Under the pieces are notes generated by a model. It saw nothing but the letters and a program-made list of their open reading frames with translations. It did no database searches and was not told the DNA's origin. From Nematopogon swammerdamellus (taxonomy: Eukaryota; Arthropoda; Insecta; Lepidoptera; Adelidae), in contig OX336345.1 in NCBI GenBank assembly GCA_946902875.1, positions 20,553,395-20,617,394 of the forward strand: a DNA stretch of 64,000 nucleotides, given 5' to 3'. Positions 1 through 10,300 of this stretch are shown here, in pieces; within the stretch, counting starts at the first letter, position 1, and every line of letters starts with the position of its first letter. Both the position numbers and the translations under genes were made by a program.

Positions 1-7
1 CTAGGTA

Positions 8-50
8 CCTATGGGACTGGGTGTGCTGTGCGCACACCCAGTCCCATAGG
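8..50. repeat. Perfect inverted repeat, 19-bp arms
   Basis: Arms 8-26 and 32-50 (CCTATGGGACTGGG / CCCAGTCCCATAGG) are exact complements around a 5-nt spacer. It sits directly before a minisatellite. Confidence 0.85.
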
Positions 51-65
51 TCACCAGCCGCCACT

Positions 66-455
66 GTTCGTGATCATAAGGTTCGTGATCATGAGGTTCG
101 TGATCGTGAGGTTCGTGATCATAGGGTTCGTGATCATTAGGTTCATGATCATGAGGTTCATGATCATGAGGTTCGTGATCATGAGGTTCGTGATCATGAG
201 GTTCGTGATCATGAGGTTCGTGACCATGAGATTCGTGATCATGAGGTTCGTGATCATAGGGTTCGTGATCATAGGGTTCGTGATCATAAGGTTCGTGATC
301 ATAAGGTTCGTGATCATAAGGTTCGTGATCATAAGGTTCGTGATCACAAGGTTCGTGATCATAAGGTTCGTGATCATAAGGTTCGTAATCACAAGGTTCG
401 TGGTCATAAGGTACGTGATCATGATTTTCGTGATCATAAGGTTCGTGATCATAAG
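66..455. repeat. 15-bp minisatellite, 26 units
   Basis: The unit GTTCGTGATCATAAG repeats 26 times with point changes (ATAAG/ATGAG/ATAGG). As 15 is a multiple of three, it reads as long false ORFs on both strands (FVIIR / NLMIT). Each unit contains palindromic TGATCA. Confidence 0.95.
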
Positions 456-459
456 GTTC

Positions 460-655
460 ACTGGACGCGCGCTCAGTACTTGGACTGGTGACCGTTGCAC
501 CGTTGGAGGCTGACTGTGGTTCGGATCACACGTAAAACTGTAGGTACCTTTCCTTCTCACTTTACTGGGTTGTGGGTTTAACCCGACCGGGTTGATACCA
601 CCGCACTGAATGATAGGTCGGCCGTAGCGGCTATGTAGGTAAATAGTGGTTGCGT
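460..655 (+). mobile_element. SINE family A, 5'-shortened
   Basis: Starts within the 5S-like box (CTCAGTACTTGGACTGGTGACC) and runs through GAGGCTGAC, GGTTCGGAT, the CTTTACTGGGTTGTGGG body and the CGGCTATGTA segment. Confidence 0.7.
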
Positions 656-1240
656 CGCTTTTTACATTTTCGCGTTGTTGTATAATATTTCATACATTCA
701 TTCCATCTTCAATATTGGCGCCACGAGAAATTTCAAAAGTGCTTTCACAAAATCTGTTGAAAGAAAGAAAGAAAGAAATGATTTTTATTTTATCTTAATT
801 AATCCTTAAATATAACATACGGTTCAAAAAAACTAAAAGTGAAAAATGGACAGGCGCACCCTTTGCCGTTACACACCCACTCGTCTCCGAGCTGGGTGTG
901 TGAGGCGCTGAATTTAAGCCTGCCCCACACAGTCAATACATTTTTGAGCATGATACAACTTAGCTTAAGTGAACAATAACTTAGCCTAAATATGTTAGTT
1001 TTATAACAATAATTATGTTAGTTTACAATAAGATTAAAATAAATGAAGTACACAGGTAATTACACATTTATATAATAAAAAATTAGAAACAAAAATCATA
1101 TAATATAGTATTTCGGAATACTTACGATCAGATACTTACGAATGCTACAGTCAGTGGTTCTGTCACCTCTGAAAAGGATGGAGCTAACGATCCTAAGTAT
1201 AGCCACGCGCAACGCAGTATCAGTTGTTTTCTTTAAAAGG
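655..1240. other. AT-rich unassigned sequence
   Basis: Holds a short (GAAA)n run at about 758-776 and a small inverted repeat CACACCCA / TGGGTGTG near 875-902. No coding signal seen. Confidence 0.5.
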
Positions 1241-1242
1241 TT

Positions 1243-1560
1243 TTTTTTAATGGTAACTTACACGGTTGGCTACATCACCTACTACATCCGTGATGTCGGC
1301 CCATAATACCTTGGTGAACTAGGTGCCATATCAGTGCTTCCCTTCGGTCGTGCCGGCTACACTGAACTGGACGGAAAACAAGAACTATTTACATAGACGT
1401 TTCAACAGACCTTTCTTTCATTTAGTGGGCGGGTTAAACCCTACCACCTAGTAATGTAAGACGGTTAGGTATCTACAGTTTTACGTGGAATCCGAACCGC
1501 GGTCAGCCTCCAACGGTCGAGCGGTCACCAATCCATCCACTGACCGCGCCAAGGTGTGCT
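1243..1560 (-). mobile_element. SINE family A
   Basis: On the minus strand: 5S-like head remnant (GACCGCTCGACCGTTGGAGG), shared body, then CATCACGGATGTAGTAGG and the T/A tail at 1243. Confidence 0.75.
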
Positions 1561-1751
1561 TTTGTACCTCTCGCGCCCCAGTGCGGTCTTTCGAAATTAT
1601 GGAAAGTTGACTTCCATACTTTCGGTCCCAAACATCCCGAGAAATTCCAGGAGCAATCGGATTCCGTTCCGCGCTGCCACAGAAGACCACCACTCCAGTA
1701 GGTCAGTGGCGCCAACACGTCCAAATAGTTCGTGTTTTCCGGTCCAGGGGG

Positions 1752-2018
1752 TCTACCGGCGTTAACTCACTCGCTAACTCACACAAATACTCGCATATTT
1801 CAACCAATAGCCGGGCCGGATGCCTCAGCGAACGCCCTTCTGATTGGTTATTTATCTATTTATTTATTTTAGACTATCGGCCTAGGCTGATACGTCTAAA
1901 TCCAGTTAAAATTTGTTGTTTTTGTCATTATCTTAGATTTTTTTATTATTATTTAAGTGAGGTTGAGTGAGATCGTTTCTCGTACTCACATCGGCGAGTG
2001 AGTAACGCCGGTACAGGG
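1752..2018. mobile_element. Small foldback element
   Basis: Ends TACCGGCGTTAACTCACTCG (about 1752) and CGAGTGAGTAACGCCGGTA (to about 2018) are near-complementary. Nothing coding lies inside. Sequence 1560-1752 before it holds a SINE A scrap (1722-1747); 2018-2300 is AT-rich and unassigned. Confidence 0.5.
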
Positions 2019-2305
2019 GCAGTTCAGTGTTGGCTGCTGCACGTTCATTTGTGATAGCAACTGGTTGAAGGTTTTCATTAATTGCGGTGGCATTTTGTTA
2101 TATTATTCTTGCAACATCATATTGTTTTTCCAAATAAAACTTTTCCATATTAAATCGCATAAGTACCACAATGAGAAAACAATATTATGTCTGTTCAAAC
2201 TACTTCAAACAAGATAAGACTAGTCTGTAAAAGATAACGTCTTATTTTCATCTGAAAAAAATATGTTCTTATTATGAAATTATAAATAAATATACATACC
2301 ACGCG

Positions 2306-2690
2306 CTATTCCGATAATCGGGGTAAGCAGTGTAATCGGTGTTGTGCTGCGAGAGCTTTTTTTTTCATTGACAGCGCGACATCTGGCGCCGAGCCACCCA
2401 TAAGGTGTCTAACGACGCCCATGGACATTCGGTCGTATGCGGGGGTTGCGAATGCCATGCCGGCCAGGTGCCCATTCACGCCCCTCTTATAGGACCCGAG
2501 ACTGTACTTGGGGGGAAATATATGGGCAGGGAGAGCGTTCCAGAGTTTACCGGTTCTGTAGAGGAATGATCTGCAGAATCGATTGGTACGCATCCGCGGT
2601 AAGCCCAGCGTGTAGGGATGCAATCCCTGCCCAGTGCGCCTGGTGCGAAGTTGCTCTCTGGTAAATTACAGCACAACACCGACCGCCCCC
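2306..2690 (-). mobile_element. SINE family C split by a LINE 3' end
   Basis: Family C flanks (2306-2355 and 2646-2690) contain the two halves of its conserved hairpin, GGTGTTGTGCTG and CAGCACAACACCG. A truncated LINE with its T-tail (2357-2366) is inserted in the loop. Confidence 0.7.
2357..2645 (-). mobile_element. Truncated jockey-like LINE 3' end
   Basis: The minus strand encodes the RT C-terminal tail HPYTLGLPRMRTNRFCRSF...LWNALPAHIFPPKYSLGSYKRG, then a short 3' UTR and poly(A). 5'-truncated and dead. The same tail recurs at about ten places in this window. Confidence 0.8.
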
Positions 2691-2699
2691 GCACGGTTA

Positions 2700-3050
2700 G
2701 CAATTATAAAAACAAAATATAGACGAATATGGTTTTTTGATTGAGATGGTATAGAGGATCTACGGAACCCTCCGTACGCGAGTAAAACTCAATTCAAAAC
2801 TCAAATCAACAAAACATGACCAATTGTTTCCTCTTTTGAGCTACGGAACATTAAAAAAGTATGAATATTATACGAGTACTACGAGTAAGTATTATCTGTA
2901 CAATGTGTGGTATGGTAATGTCATTAAGGATCCAGAACATTAAACTTGTTAAGGATAATCGAATGACCATGTGGACGATTTGTCATTCTGGGCTAGATAG
3001 TACAGTGGTATAGCCTCAGGCATGCAATCCTAGAGTAGCGGGTTCGAATT
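2700..3050. other. Repeat scraps and tRNA-like remnant
   Basis: A GGAACCCT-type scrap lies at 2755-2860. At 2990-3056 TAGTACAGTGG and GGTTCGAATTC resemble pol III boxes A and B at tRNA spacing, but the ends do not pair as an acceptor stem. Likely a SINE head remnant, not a tRNA gene. Confidence 0.35.
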
Positions 3051-3729
3051 CGAGAAAAATCTTGCGTTGTTATCGACAATCAGTTAGGTTTCAAGACCGA
3101 TTTTATCGCGAACGATGCCACGGGCACTATTACTGTCGTTCTGTTTGCGAACAGACTTGATACTTAAAATGATACAAAAGCTGCTTCTGTATAAACCGCA
3201 GATCAGGTCCTGCTTGGAGTACTGCTGGCACCTGTGGGATGGCTCTGCCAAATACCAGCTTGCGCCTTTGGACTCGATCCAGCGTCGAGGTGGGTGACCC
3301 CGAAGTGTCCCGCGTTCTAGAACCACTGCAACACCGTAGGGTTATCGGCTCCCTAAGTGTGTTCTATCGCTTATTCCATGGGGAGTGCTCAGAGGAGTTG
3401 TTTAACGCAATCCCGCCGTCCCCTTTCCACCTCCGCACCACTCGCACTGGGCAGGGATTGCATCCCTATACGCTGGACTTACCGCGGATGTGTACTAATC
3501 GATTCTGCAGATCTTTCCTCTACAGAACCGGTAAACTCTGGAACGCTCTCCCTGCTCATATATTTCCCCCCAAGTACAGTCTCGGGTCCTTCAAGAGGGG
3601 CGTGAATGGGCACCTGTCAGGCCGGCATGGCATTCGCAACCCCCGCATACGACGAATGTCCATGGGCGTCGTTAGACACCTTATGAGTGGCGCGGCGCCA
3701 TATGTCGTGCTTTCAATTAAAAAAAAACT
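3050..3729 (+). mobile_element. Jockey-like LINE 3' fragment
   Basis: Encodes the C-terminal RT region: YKPQIRSCLEYCWHLWDG, SLSVFYRLFHGECSEELFNA, FCRSFLYRTGKLWNALPAHI. The frame shifts near 3290. It ends with CGCGGCGCCATATGTCGTGC and an A-rich tail at 3717-3728. It is the best-preserved copy of this LINE here. Confidence 0.85.
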
Positions 3730-3734
3730 TAATG

Positions 3735-4190
3735 TGATAGTGGACCGGGAGGCGAGGCGCGCAACGCTCGTCGATATCGCCGTGCCGCACGATGGTAACC
3801 TCGTCAGTACGGAAGCAGAGAAGATAAAGTATCTGTAGCTGCAGCACGAGGTTACCAAAATGTGGCCCGTCGACTCGACGATCGTTGTGCCGATAGTCGT
3901 ATATCAGGGCATGGGCTGATAGCGAAGAGCCTCGACGACCACCTTGAGAGGCTCTCGCTGAGTGGTTGGGTCAAGGGCCAGATCCAGAAGGCAGCCCTGC
4001 TCGACACTGCGCACATAGTCCGGAGGTTTCTTTCTTTGGGACCCGACCATCGGTAGCCTGGGTTCACCCCGCCGCGCGTTGGTGGAAACTCCGTTTTTTT
4101 AAGGCTAGGTTTTTAATATGTACAAAATTAGTTTTAAGCAAGTGTGTAATTAAATAATAAATATAAAAAATATAAAAAAAGATGTAAATA
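3735..4190 (+). mobile_element. Second LINE fragment, C-terminal domain and 3' UTR
   Basis: Starts right after the poly(A) of the previous LINE, making a false fusion ORF. It encodes NVIVDREARRATLVDIAVPH, then, after frameshifts, KSLDDHLERLSLSGWVKGQI and TAHIVRRFLSLGP. A second copy lies at 63255-63600. Known from lepidopteran retrotransposon-derived proteins; the clade is not settled by eye. Confidence 0.7.
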
Positions 4191-4264
4191 AATGTATCAA
4201 ATAACACACTTTATGCCACTTAATTTGCAAGGGCGGGCTTATTGCCTTAGGCAATTTCCTCCAG

Positions 4265-4445
4265 TCAACCCGGTGGACCTACATTTTTACATGGAATCCG
4301 AACCATGGAGCAGTGGGTGAAGGTATGCACGTAAATTTTGTTCAAATCAGAATAAAAAAACTCATTGGTACACGCCGGTTGGATTCGAACCTCGGACCTC
4401 TCGCAAGAGAAGCCGACGCCCAGACCACTCAGCCACCCGCCGGTA
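4265..4445 (-). mobile_element. SINE family B head
   Basis: The minus strand reads CGGCGGGTGGCTGAGTGGTC (box A) and GAGGTTCGAATCC (box B), followed by AATGAGTTTTTTT and ACGTGCATACC. Only the tRNA-like head region remains. Confidence 0.75.
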
Positions 4446-4532
4446 TGTATGTTGGGATATATTTTATAAAATTTTATAAAAATACTCAAAAATTAAGACC
4501 AAATAACAATAACGGTAAGTATTGTAACAGTT

Positions 4533-4975
4533 ACTTAACATGGATGGGTGACCGCTCGAACGTTGGAGGCTGACCGTGGTTCGGATTCCCCGTAAAATTG
4601 TAGGTCCCTTCCCTTCTCACCTTACTAGGTGGTAGGGTTTATCCCGGCCGGTTTGATACAAACCGCACTGAGCGAAACGTCGGTCGAAACGGCTATGTAA
4701 ATAGTTCGTGTTTTCCGTCCAGCAGGTCTATTCTTGTAAATTCTGACAGCGGAATCAGCGCTGTTGTGGCGCTGAGAGCCACTTACCAAAGTGGCTCTCA
4801 GCGCCACATCAGCGCTGATTCCGCTGTCAGAATTTACAAGAATAGACCTGCAGTTCAGTGTAGCCGGCGCGAAATGAAGGGAAGCACTGACATGGCACCT
4901 AGTTCACCAAGGTGTTATGGGCTGACATCACGGATGTTGTAGGTGATGTAGCCAAACGTGTAAGTTTCTATATAT
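4533..4975 (+). mobile_element. SINE family A carrying a foldback insertion
   Basis: Reads from the 5S-like box (ACATGGATGGGTGACCGC) to the ATAAAAAAA tail. The body is broken at TCCAG|TTCAG by the palindromic element at 4722-4851; joining the flanks restores the family sequence. Confidence 0.85.
4722..4851. mobile_element. Near-perfect 130-bp foldback MITE
   Basis: Arms of about 62 bp differ at one base around a 5-6 nt loop. The ends are CAGGTCTATTC / GAATAGACCTG. The host SINE shows CAG repeated on both sides, consistent with a 3-bp target duplication. No coding capacity, so it would need a transposase from elsewhere. Confidence 0.8.
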
Positions 4976-4984
4976 AAAAAAAAA

Positions 4985-5400
4985 CAATTCATACATGCGA
5001 CAAAATATTTGAAAATTCATGAAACAAATATCAAAGCCGGTACTGAATATTAAGATTCTGTTTACAGTATACTTTATAATATTTGAATACGACAGAAGAG
5101 GCGTCTTCATACATATCCTGATTACATTTGTCGAGTTCTTCTGTACGATACTGTGAGCAAACACACATTTTGACAAATACAAACAAAGTGTGTATGAAAC
5201 AACCACACTGAAGGTGAATTGGCCATATTCGGCAAATGTTGTTTATATGAGGGAATAAAATGAATGAGTAAATTACTATTGACCCATTTATCTCTCTATT
5301 ATATGGCCGCATTAGCCGCTCTATATAGATAAACCATATCCAGCAACAGGGACAATTGCATCAGCCCTCCCTTTCCCCCCTGAGCTTACGCGAAAAATGT
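4985..5400. other. AT-rich unassigned sequence
   Basis: No repeat family or coding signal recognised. Two overlapping minus-strand ORFs near 4928-5312 look random (low-complexity codon use, no motif). Confidence 0.4.
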
Positions 5401-5570
5401 AGGTACATACTTAAAAGGGTTTTGACATTGAAAATGTCATTTGGTTCGTTTCAGTATAGGCCCCGATTTCACGAAAAAGTGCGATCCCCTTATATCTCGG
5501 AGAGTTGTGAAGATAGGTTTTTAAAAAAAAGCTCAGAAGACGCGTATTCGTGAGAGCTGTAAGTTGAAAT
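5400..5570 (+). repeat. Unclassified repeat, second copy beside exon 3
   Basis: Shares TATATCTCGGAGAGTTGT, TTTCACGAAAAAGTGC and GAATACGCGTCTT with the inverted copy at 9385-9540 in transporter intron 2. Confidence 0.65.
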
Positions 5571-5664
5571 TAGTGTTGAAGTAAGTTTTTACAGTATTTA
5601 TGTGTTATTTTGGACAATATAACATCAAATAATAAAAAAAAAATGTGACTCACACTTGGACGGT

Positions 5665-5972
5665 TTTTTAGGTTTCGGTATCCCGTATGGAAGCCTATTA
5701 CTAAGCCTACGCCGTCTGTCTGTCTGTCTGTCCGTCCGTCTGTCCGAGGGCTGTATCTCTTGAACCGTAATATAGGTAGCCCGTTGAAATTTTCACAGAA
5801 TATGTGTTATTAACTTATAATGGCGGATATAACAAAAAATAATAAAAAATAGAAAAAGTAAAAAAATCAGGGGGTTCCCATACAAGAAACGTGTTTTTTT
5901 CAATGTTTTTTTTTTGTGGTGCGGAAACCTCGGTACGCGAGTCCGACTCGCACTTGGACGGTTTCTTTATGT
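5665..5972 (-). mobile_element. MINE-like interspersed repeat
   Basis: The minus strand runs from CCGTCCAAGTGCGAGTCGG to GCCTATTAC...GAAACCTAAAAA and includes the CAGAC/GGACG microsatellite and TTGAAATTTTCACAGAATAT conserved in all copies. These microsatellite-carrying repeats are very frequent in Lepidoptera; how they move is unclear. Confidence 0.75.
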
Positions 5973-6189
5973 AAAGCAACATGTTGGCTGTCCTGACGGA
6001 CCAGTGGTGCAGGCGACAGAGCCATAAACACATATCCTCGCGAAACCGCACTCAGTTACGTAGGCGTCATGCCAGCAGATTTGCGGAGATTTGCTGAGCT
6101 CAAGTTACAGAATTCGGGAAACACACTCGCCGGAGGTCAGTTCCACACCCTAGTGTTGCGACAAGAAAACCCAACATCGAAATTCGTTC

Positions 6190-6533
6190 ATTTTATACGC
6201 TATACGTCGGTGACTGGGTCATCAAACTCTATGTATTTATTTATTACATGTATTTCCTCCCAAGTAGAGCCAAGGGGCGTGAATAGGCTCCTGTCAGGCC
6301 GGCATGGCATTCGCAGTCCCCGTGTATCACAGAATGTCCATGGGCATCGTTAGACTTGTAGGTGAAAGGAAGCCACATGTCGCGCTATCCATAAAAAAAA
6401 AATAGATTTTTTTCGTCTCAGTAGATCCGGACAACATAAGCTGTGACAGACGGATAGACAGACAGACATACACGAGAGTAATCCTATAAGGGTTCAGTTT
6501 TGTTTTCTCATTTGAGGTACGGAACCCTAAAAT
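6190..6533 (+). mobile_element. Repeat family E with nested LINE tail
   Basis: Family E (GTGACTGGGTCATCAAACTC ... GAGCTGTGACAGACGG ... GTACGGAACCCTAAAA) is split by a LINE 3' end at 6256-6402. Other copies lie at 23205-23395 and 34240-34390. Confidence 0.65.
6256..6402 (+). mobile_element. Very short LINE 3' end
   Basis: Only the last about 135 bp of the jockey-like LINE (GGCCGGCATGGCATTCGC to CATGTCGCGCTATCC) plus A-tail. Extreme 5' truncation. Confidence 0.75.
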
Positions 6534-6608
6534 TAGGTACATACGTACAATTGTGTTGTACAATTGTGTACGTACAATTGTATATACATTTTATTTCCAG
6601 CAAGAGAC

Positions 6609-6935
6609 AAGGTACCGTGTGGGGCCGGTAGGTACTTAAAAAGAATAGCCCCACTGTATCTCTTCCCGTGCATGTCGTAAAAGGCGACTAAGGGATACGG
6701 ACAAGATGCCGTGCTAAAGGGCGACAGGTAGCCACCTTTCACCTTCGCATGGTCCTTCCACCGAGTCATGCAGCGGGTGGGTTTTCGTGCCTTCTTGCTG
6801 TTTGATAGTTATCTTGTCCGAATACTTTGCTAAGCGCGGTGGTCGGTATTGTGCTGTAATTTAACAGAGTTCTTGCAGCACAACACCGATTACTCTGAAT
6901 TTCCAGAATACAGCGTGTGGTATGTATGTATGTAT
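6609..6935 (+). mobile_element. SINE-like family C
   Basis: Full-looking copy: GTACCGTGTGGGG start, ATGTCGTAAAAGGCGACTAA, GCGACAGGTAGCC, 3' hairpin (GGTATTGTGCTG / CAGCACAACACCG) and a TATGTATGTATG tail. A short inverted repeat (GTACAATTGTGT) lies just upstream at 6545-6580. Confidence 0.75.
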
Positions 6936-7150
6936 GCATGTATGAAAGAGACAAATTTGATGATAATACAGGACACTCGATGTACTCGTAGGCAACGAAA
7001 ACTAATAGTGTCTATTTATATTTGTCATTGGAAAATTTTATCATCAAATTGAACTTGAAAAGCGTTCAAAATGTTCATTCACCTCTGTGTTGCTCTGTTA
7101 TCTAATCTATCGTGAAAGAAGCAAGATCTAACTCAACAAACGAAGTACCT
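6935..7150. other. Upstream flank of the transporter gene
   Basis: No repeat recognised and no ORF with protein-like composition. Confidence 0.4.
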
Positions 7151-7305
7151 ACTTATATAACAAGTATTAGAGATTTCACAACATCTGTATCGTTTCACAA
7201 CGCCTGTTTCAGTTCGTACGTTCTCGCCGGAGAGGACACACTAATAGTAGGAGAAAATTAAAATACTTAAACTACAAATTTAAAAGTTTTTAAATAAAAT
7301 CAGTT
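7150..7305 (+). promoter_or_regulatory. Putative 5' UTR / core promoter of the transporter
   Basis: The 370 bp before the ATG are free of recognisable repeats. There is an arthropod-like initiator TCAGTT at 7209-7214 and an isolated TTATATAA at 7153-7160, which is too far upstream (about 50 bp) to pair with it. The word TTTCACAAC occurs twice (about 7175 and 7193). An untranslated upstream exon cannot be ruled out. Confidence 0.25.
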
Positions 7306-7381
7306 ATGGAGAAGGTGGATAGTTTTGGTGATAAAAAGGACACACAAGTGGTTTCTTTTGAAGATGCTCTCAATATTGTCG
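7306..7381 (+). CDS. Transporter exon 1
   Basis: Encodes residues 1-25 and the first base of Gly26. It is the cytosolic N-terminus, with SFEDALNIVG leading into span 1. The donor is G|GTATGT, so intron 1 is phase 1. The ATG is the first in this frame after upstream stops. Confidence 0.85.
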
Positions 7382-10300
7382 GTATGTAGTTTTTTGGTTT
7401 ACATTGCATTATAGCTTTTTAATATACCAGCTTTTACACATGACTGTATGGAGATGCATTTTTTTTTTAAATTTTGATTAATTTAAGTTGTATTTGTTTT
7501 TTTTATATTTTTTTATCGGAAGCACGACATATGGCGCGCGCCAGACTAACGCAGAGGTGTAGTCCGACGGCGCCCACGGGCATTCGGATATTTACGGGGG
7601 CTGCGAATACCATGTCGGCCGGCTAGGTGCACCTTCACTTTATGTTTGAAGGACCCCAGACTGCACATTAGAGGAAAGGATGCAGGTGGGAGTGCATTCC
7701 ACATGTTGGCAACCCGGTAAATAAAGGATTCACAGGATAGATTTTTCCAAAGTGGGGGAATATCGACAAGGTGTGGATGCATTCCAACCTGTAGCGCGTT
7801 GAACGATGGTGGAATGGGGATGGAGGGATCGCATCGTGCAGCTCCTTGGGACACTCTCCGTGGTACAGGCGATAGAACACACACAAAGATCCAACGTCCC
7901 TGCGGAGTTGTAAGGTGTCTAAGTTCCGGGATACCTAGGGGTTGTCAACGAGGCGGACAGCGCGACGCTGAATCGAGTCTAAGGAGCCAAGCAGGTATTT
8001 TGCGGATCCGTCCCACAGATGCGAACAGTACTCCACGCATGAGCGAATCGGCGCTTTATAAAGCAGCAGTTCTTGGCTCGGGGTAAAGTACTGACGCACC
8101 TTGTTGAGGACACGCAGCTTTGTTGAGGCTACCTTAGCCTTTTCCTCGATGTGGCGTCCAAAATTAAGGTCGCGAGTTAGTTCTACCCCGAGAATCCCAA
8201 TGTGCTCCTCGACCTAGAGACTAGTTCCTTGGAAGGTGGGGGCTGCAGTGAACGGTGTCCGCTTCGCGCTGAATACACACGCCTAGGTTTTACTTGCGTA
8301 TTTATTCTTTTTATATTTATTGTTTATTATTATATTGTATTTAAATTTGTTGTGTGTGCAATGGGTCAAGTGCCTGAATGAATAAATGATTTAATTTGAT
8401 TTGATTTTGATAAGTATAGATTTTATTTGTGCCACGTGAGTGAGGGCCCAAGACAAGATGCCGCGCTAAACATCTCCATCGCTTAGTCTTAATTATAGGA
8501 ATTAGCAATACAATACAATTGTATAATCAAAAGCGAGGGGTCGTCGGCGCGGTCTTGGCTTGGACCCTCAAGGTCCGAAGTTCGATTGCAGCAAACATAC
8601 AATACTGAGTTTTTTTTCAACGGAAAAATTTACGTGCATACCTCCACACCTGTGTTCACCTGCCAATAAACTGAAACTTGTTCCTCTCACTCGCAGGTAC
8701 GGGCAAGTACAACACAGCACTGCAGGTGGTCAGCGGTCTGCTCTTGATGGGGATGGCCATGGAGATGTTTGACTTCAGCTTCATAGTGACCGCCAGCACC
8801 TGTGACCTCCAGCTGACAATGCAGCAGCAGGGAATTCTCTTATCTTTGCCTTTCATGTGTGAGCACATTCTTTTATGATACCTGGCATGGTTGGTAATCA
8901 TCCACTACATTCCCTCATGTTTACCTTTCATGTGTGAGCACATTCTTTTATGAGACCTGGCATGGCTGGCAATGATTCACTACAGTCTCTCATCTTTGCC
9001 TTTCATGTGTGAGCACATTCTTTTATGAGACCTGGCATGGTTGGCAATCACCTACTACATTCTCTCATCTTTGCCTTCATGTGTGAGCACATTTTTTTAT
9101 GAGAACTGGCATGGTCGAAAATCCAATTGACGCGGTTCATCCATAGGTACATCTTAAGCCCACAAATCTGCTCGTAGGGCATATCACCACGTGAATAGAC
9201 AATTCTATCTACTCCTGTCACCTCACCGCGGTTCCGGCCTCATCCCCCTCCATGGTTCCGCGAGGACAGGCGAATTTGAGTCTTCCGACTGCACCACTAT
9301 TGGTGCTTCTGCGCAACCACCAATGTTAGGTTTCATAAAAATTAACAGATTTCGTGCCTCACACGACTATCGAGCACATTGGAAACAGCTCTCATGAATA
9401 CGCGTCTTTTGTCTTTTGCCTTTTTTGAATATCATATCTTTACAACTCTCCGAGATATAAGGGGATGGCACTTTTTCGTGAAATCGGAGCCTACACTGGA
9501 GCGAACGAAAAGACATTTCCAATGTCAAAACCATAAAAAACATTGTCACTTTATTTTTAGCAATAATCTGCTCATCGTTCCTCTGGGGATACCTCTCGGA
9601 CACGCGCGGGCGCCGGATGGTGCTGATGTGGTCCATGTACACCGGCTTCGTCCTGTCGACCCTCAGCAGCCTCTCGCCCAACTGGATAGTGCTGGGCGTC
9701 TTCAGGTTCATCAGTGTTTGCTTGTGAGCTCTCCTTTCCATTTTAGGTTATCGTATCCCGTACGGAAGCCTATTACTAAGCCTCCGTCGTCCGTTCGTCT
9801 GTCCGAGGGCTGTATCTCTTGAACCGTAATAGGTAGCCCGTTGAAATTTTCACAGAATATGACATGTGTTACTATGGCGGATATAACAACAAATAAGAAA
9901 AATAAGAAAATTAAAAAAATCAAGGGGGGCTCCCATACAACAAACGTCCGAAAAATCAATTAGTCACACTATTGAATAATAGATGGCGCCACAGGCTTTT
10001 ATACATTGCATTGTTGAAAGACAAAAGATAGGCGGATAGTAGCGGATAGTACAGAATACCTACAACATCCGTGATGTCAGCCCATAACACCGGGTGAACT
10101 TGGTGCCACATCAGTGCTTCCCTTCGGTCGTGCCGGCTACACTGAACTGGACGGAAAACACAAACTATAGCCGTTTCGACCGACCTTTCATTCAGTGCGG
10201 TGGTACCAAACCGGGCGGGACAAACCCTACCACCTAGTAATATAAGAACGGAGTCATATCCCTTAGTCGCCTTTTACGACATACACGGGGAGAGATGCAG

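Noticed and set aside
28..560. Overlapping long ORFs on both strands (FVIIR / NLMIT repeats)
   Set aside because: They come from a 15-bp minisatellite whose unit length is a multiple of three; no protein signal.
3239..3838. 199-aa ORF as a real fusion gene
   Set aside because: It joins the tail of one truncated LINE, through its poly(A), to a second LINE fragment; nested insertion, not a gene.
8854..9081. Three extra alternative exons from the repeated donor
   Set aside because: Downstream donors would include an early stop, and no repeated acceptor is present; treated as decoy sites.
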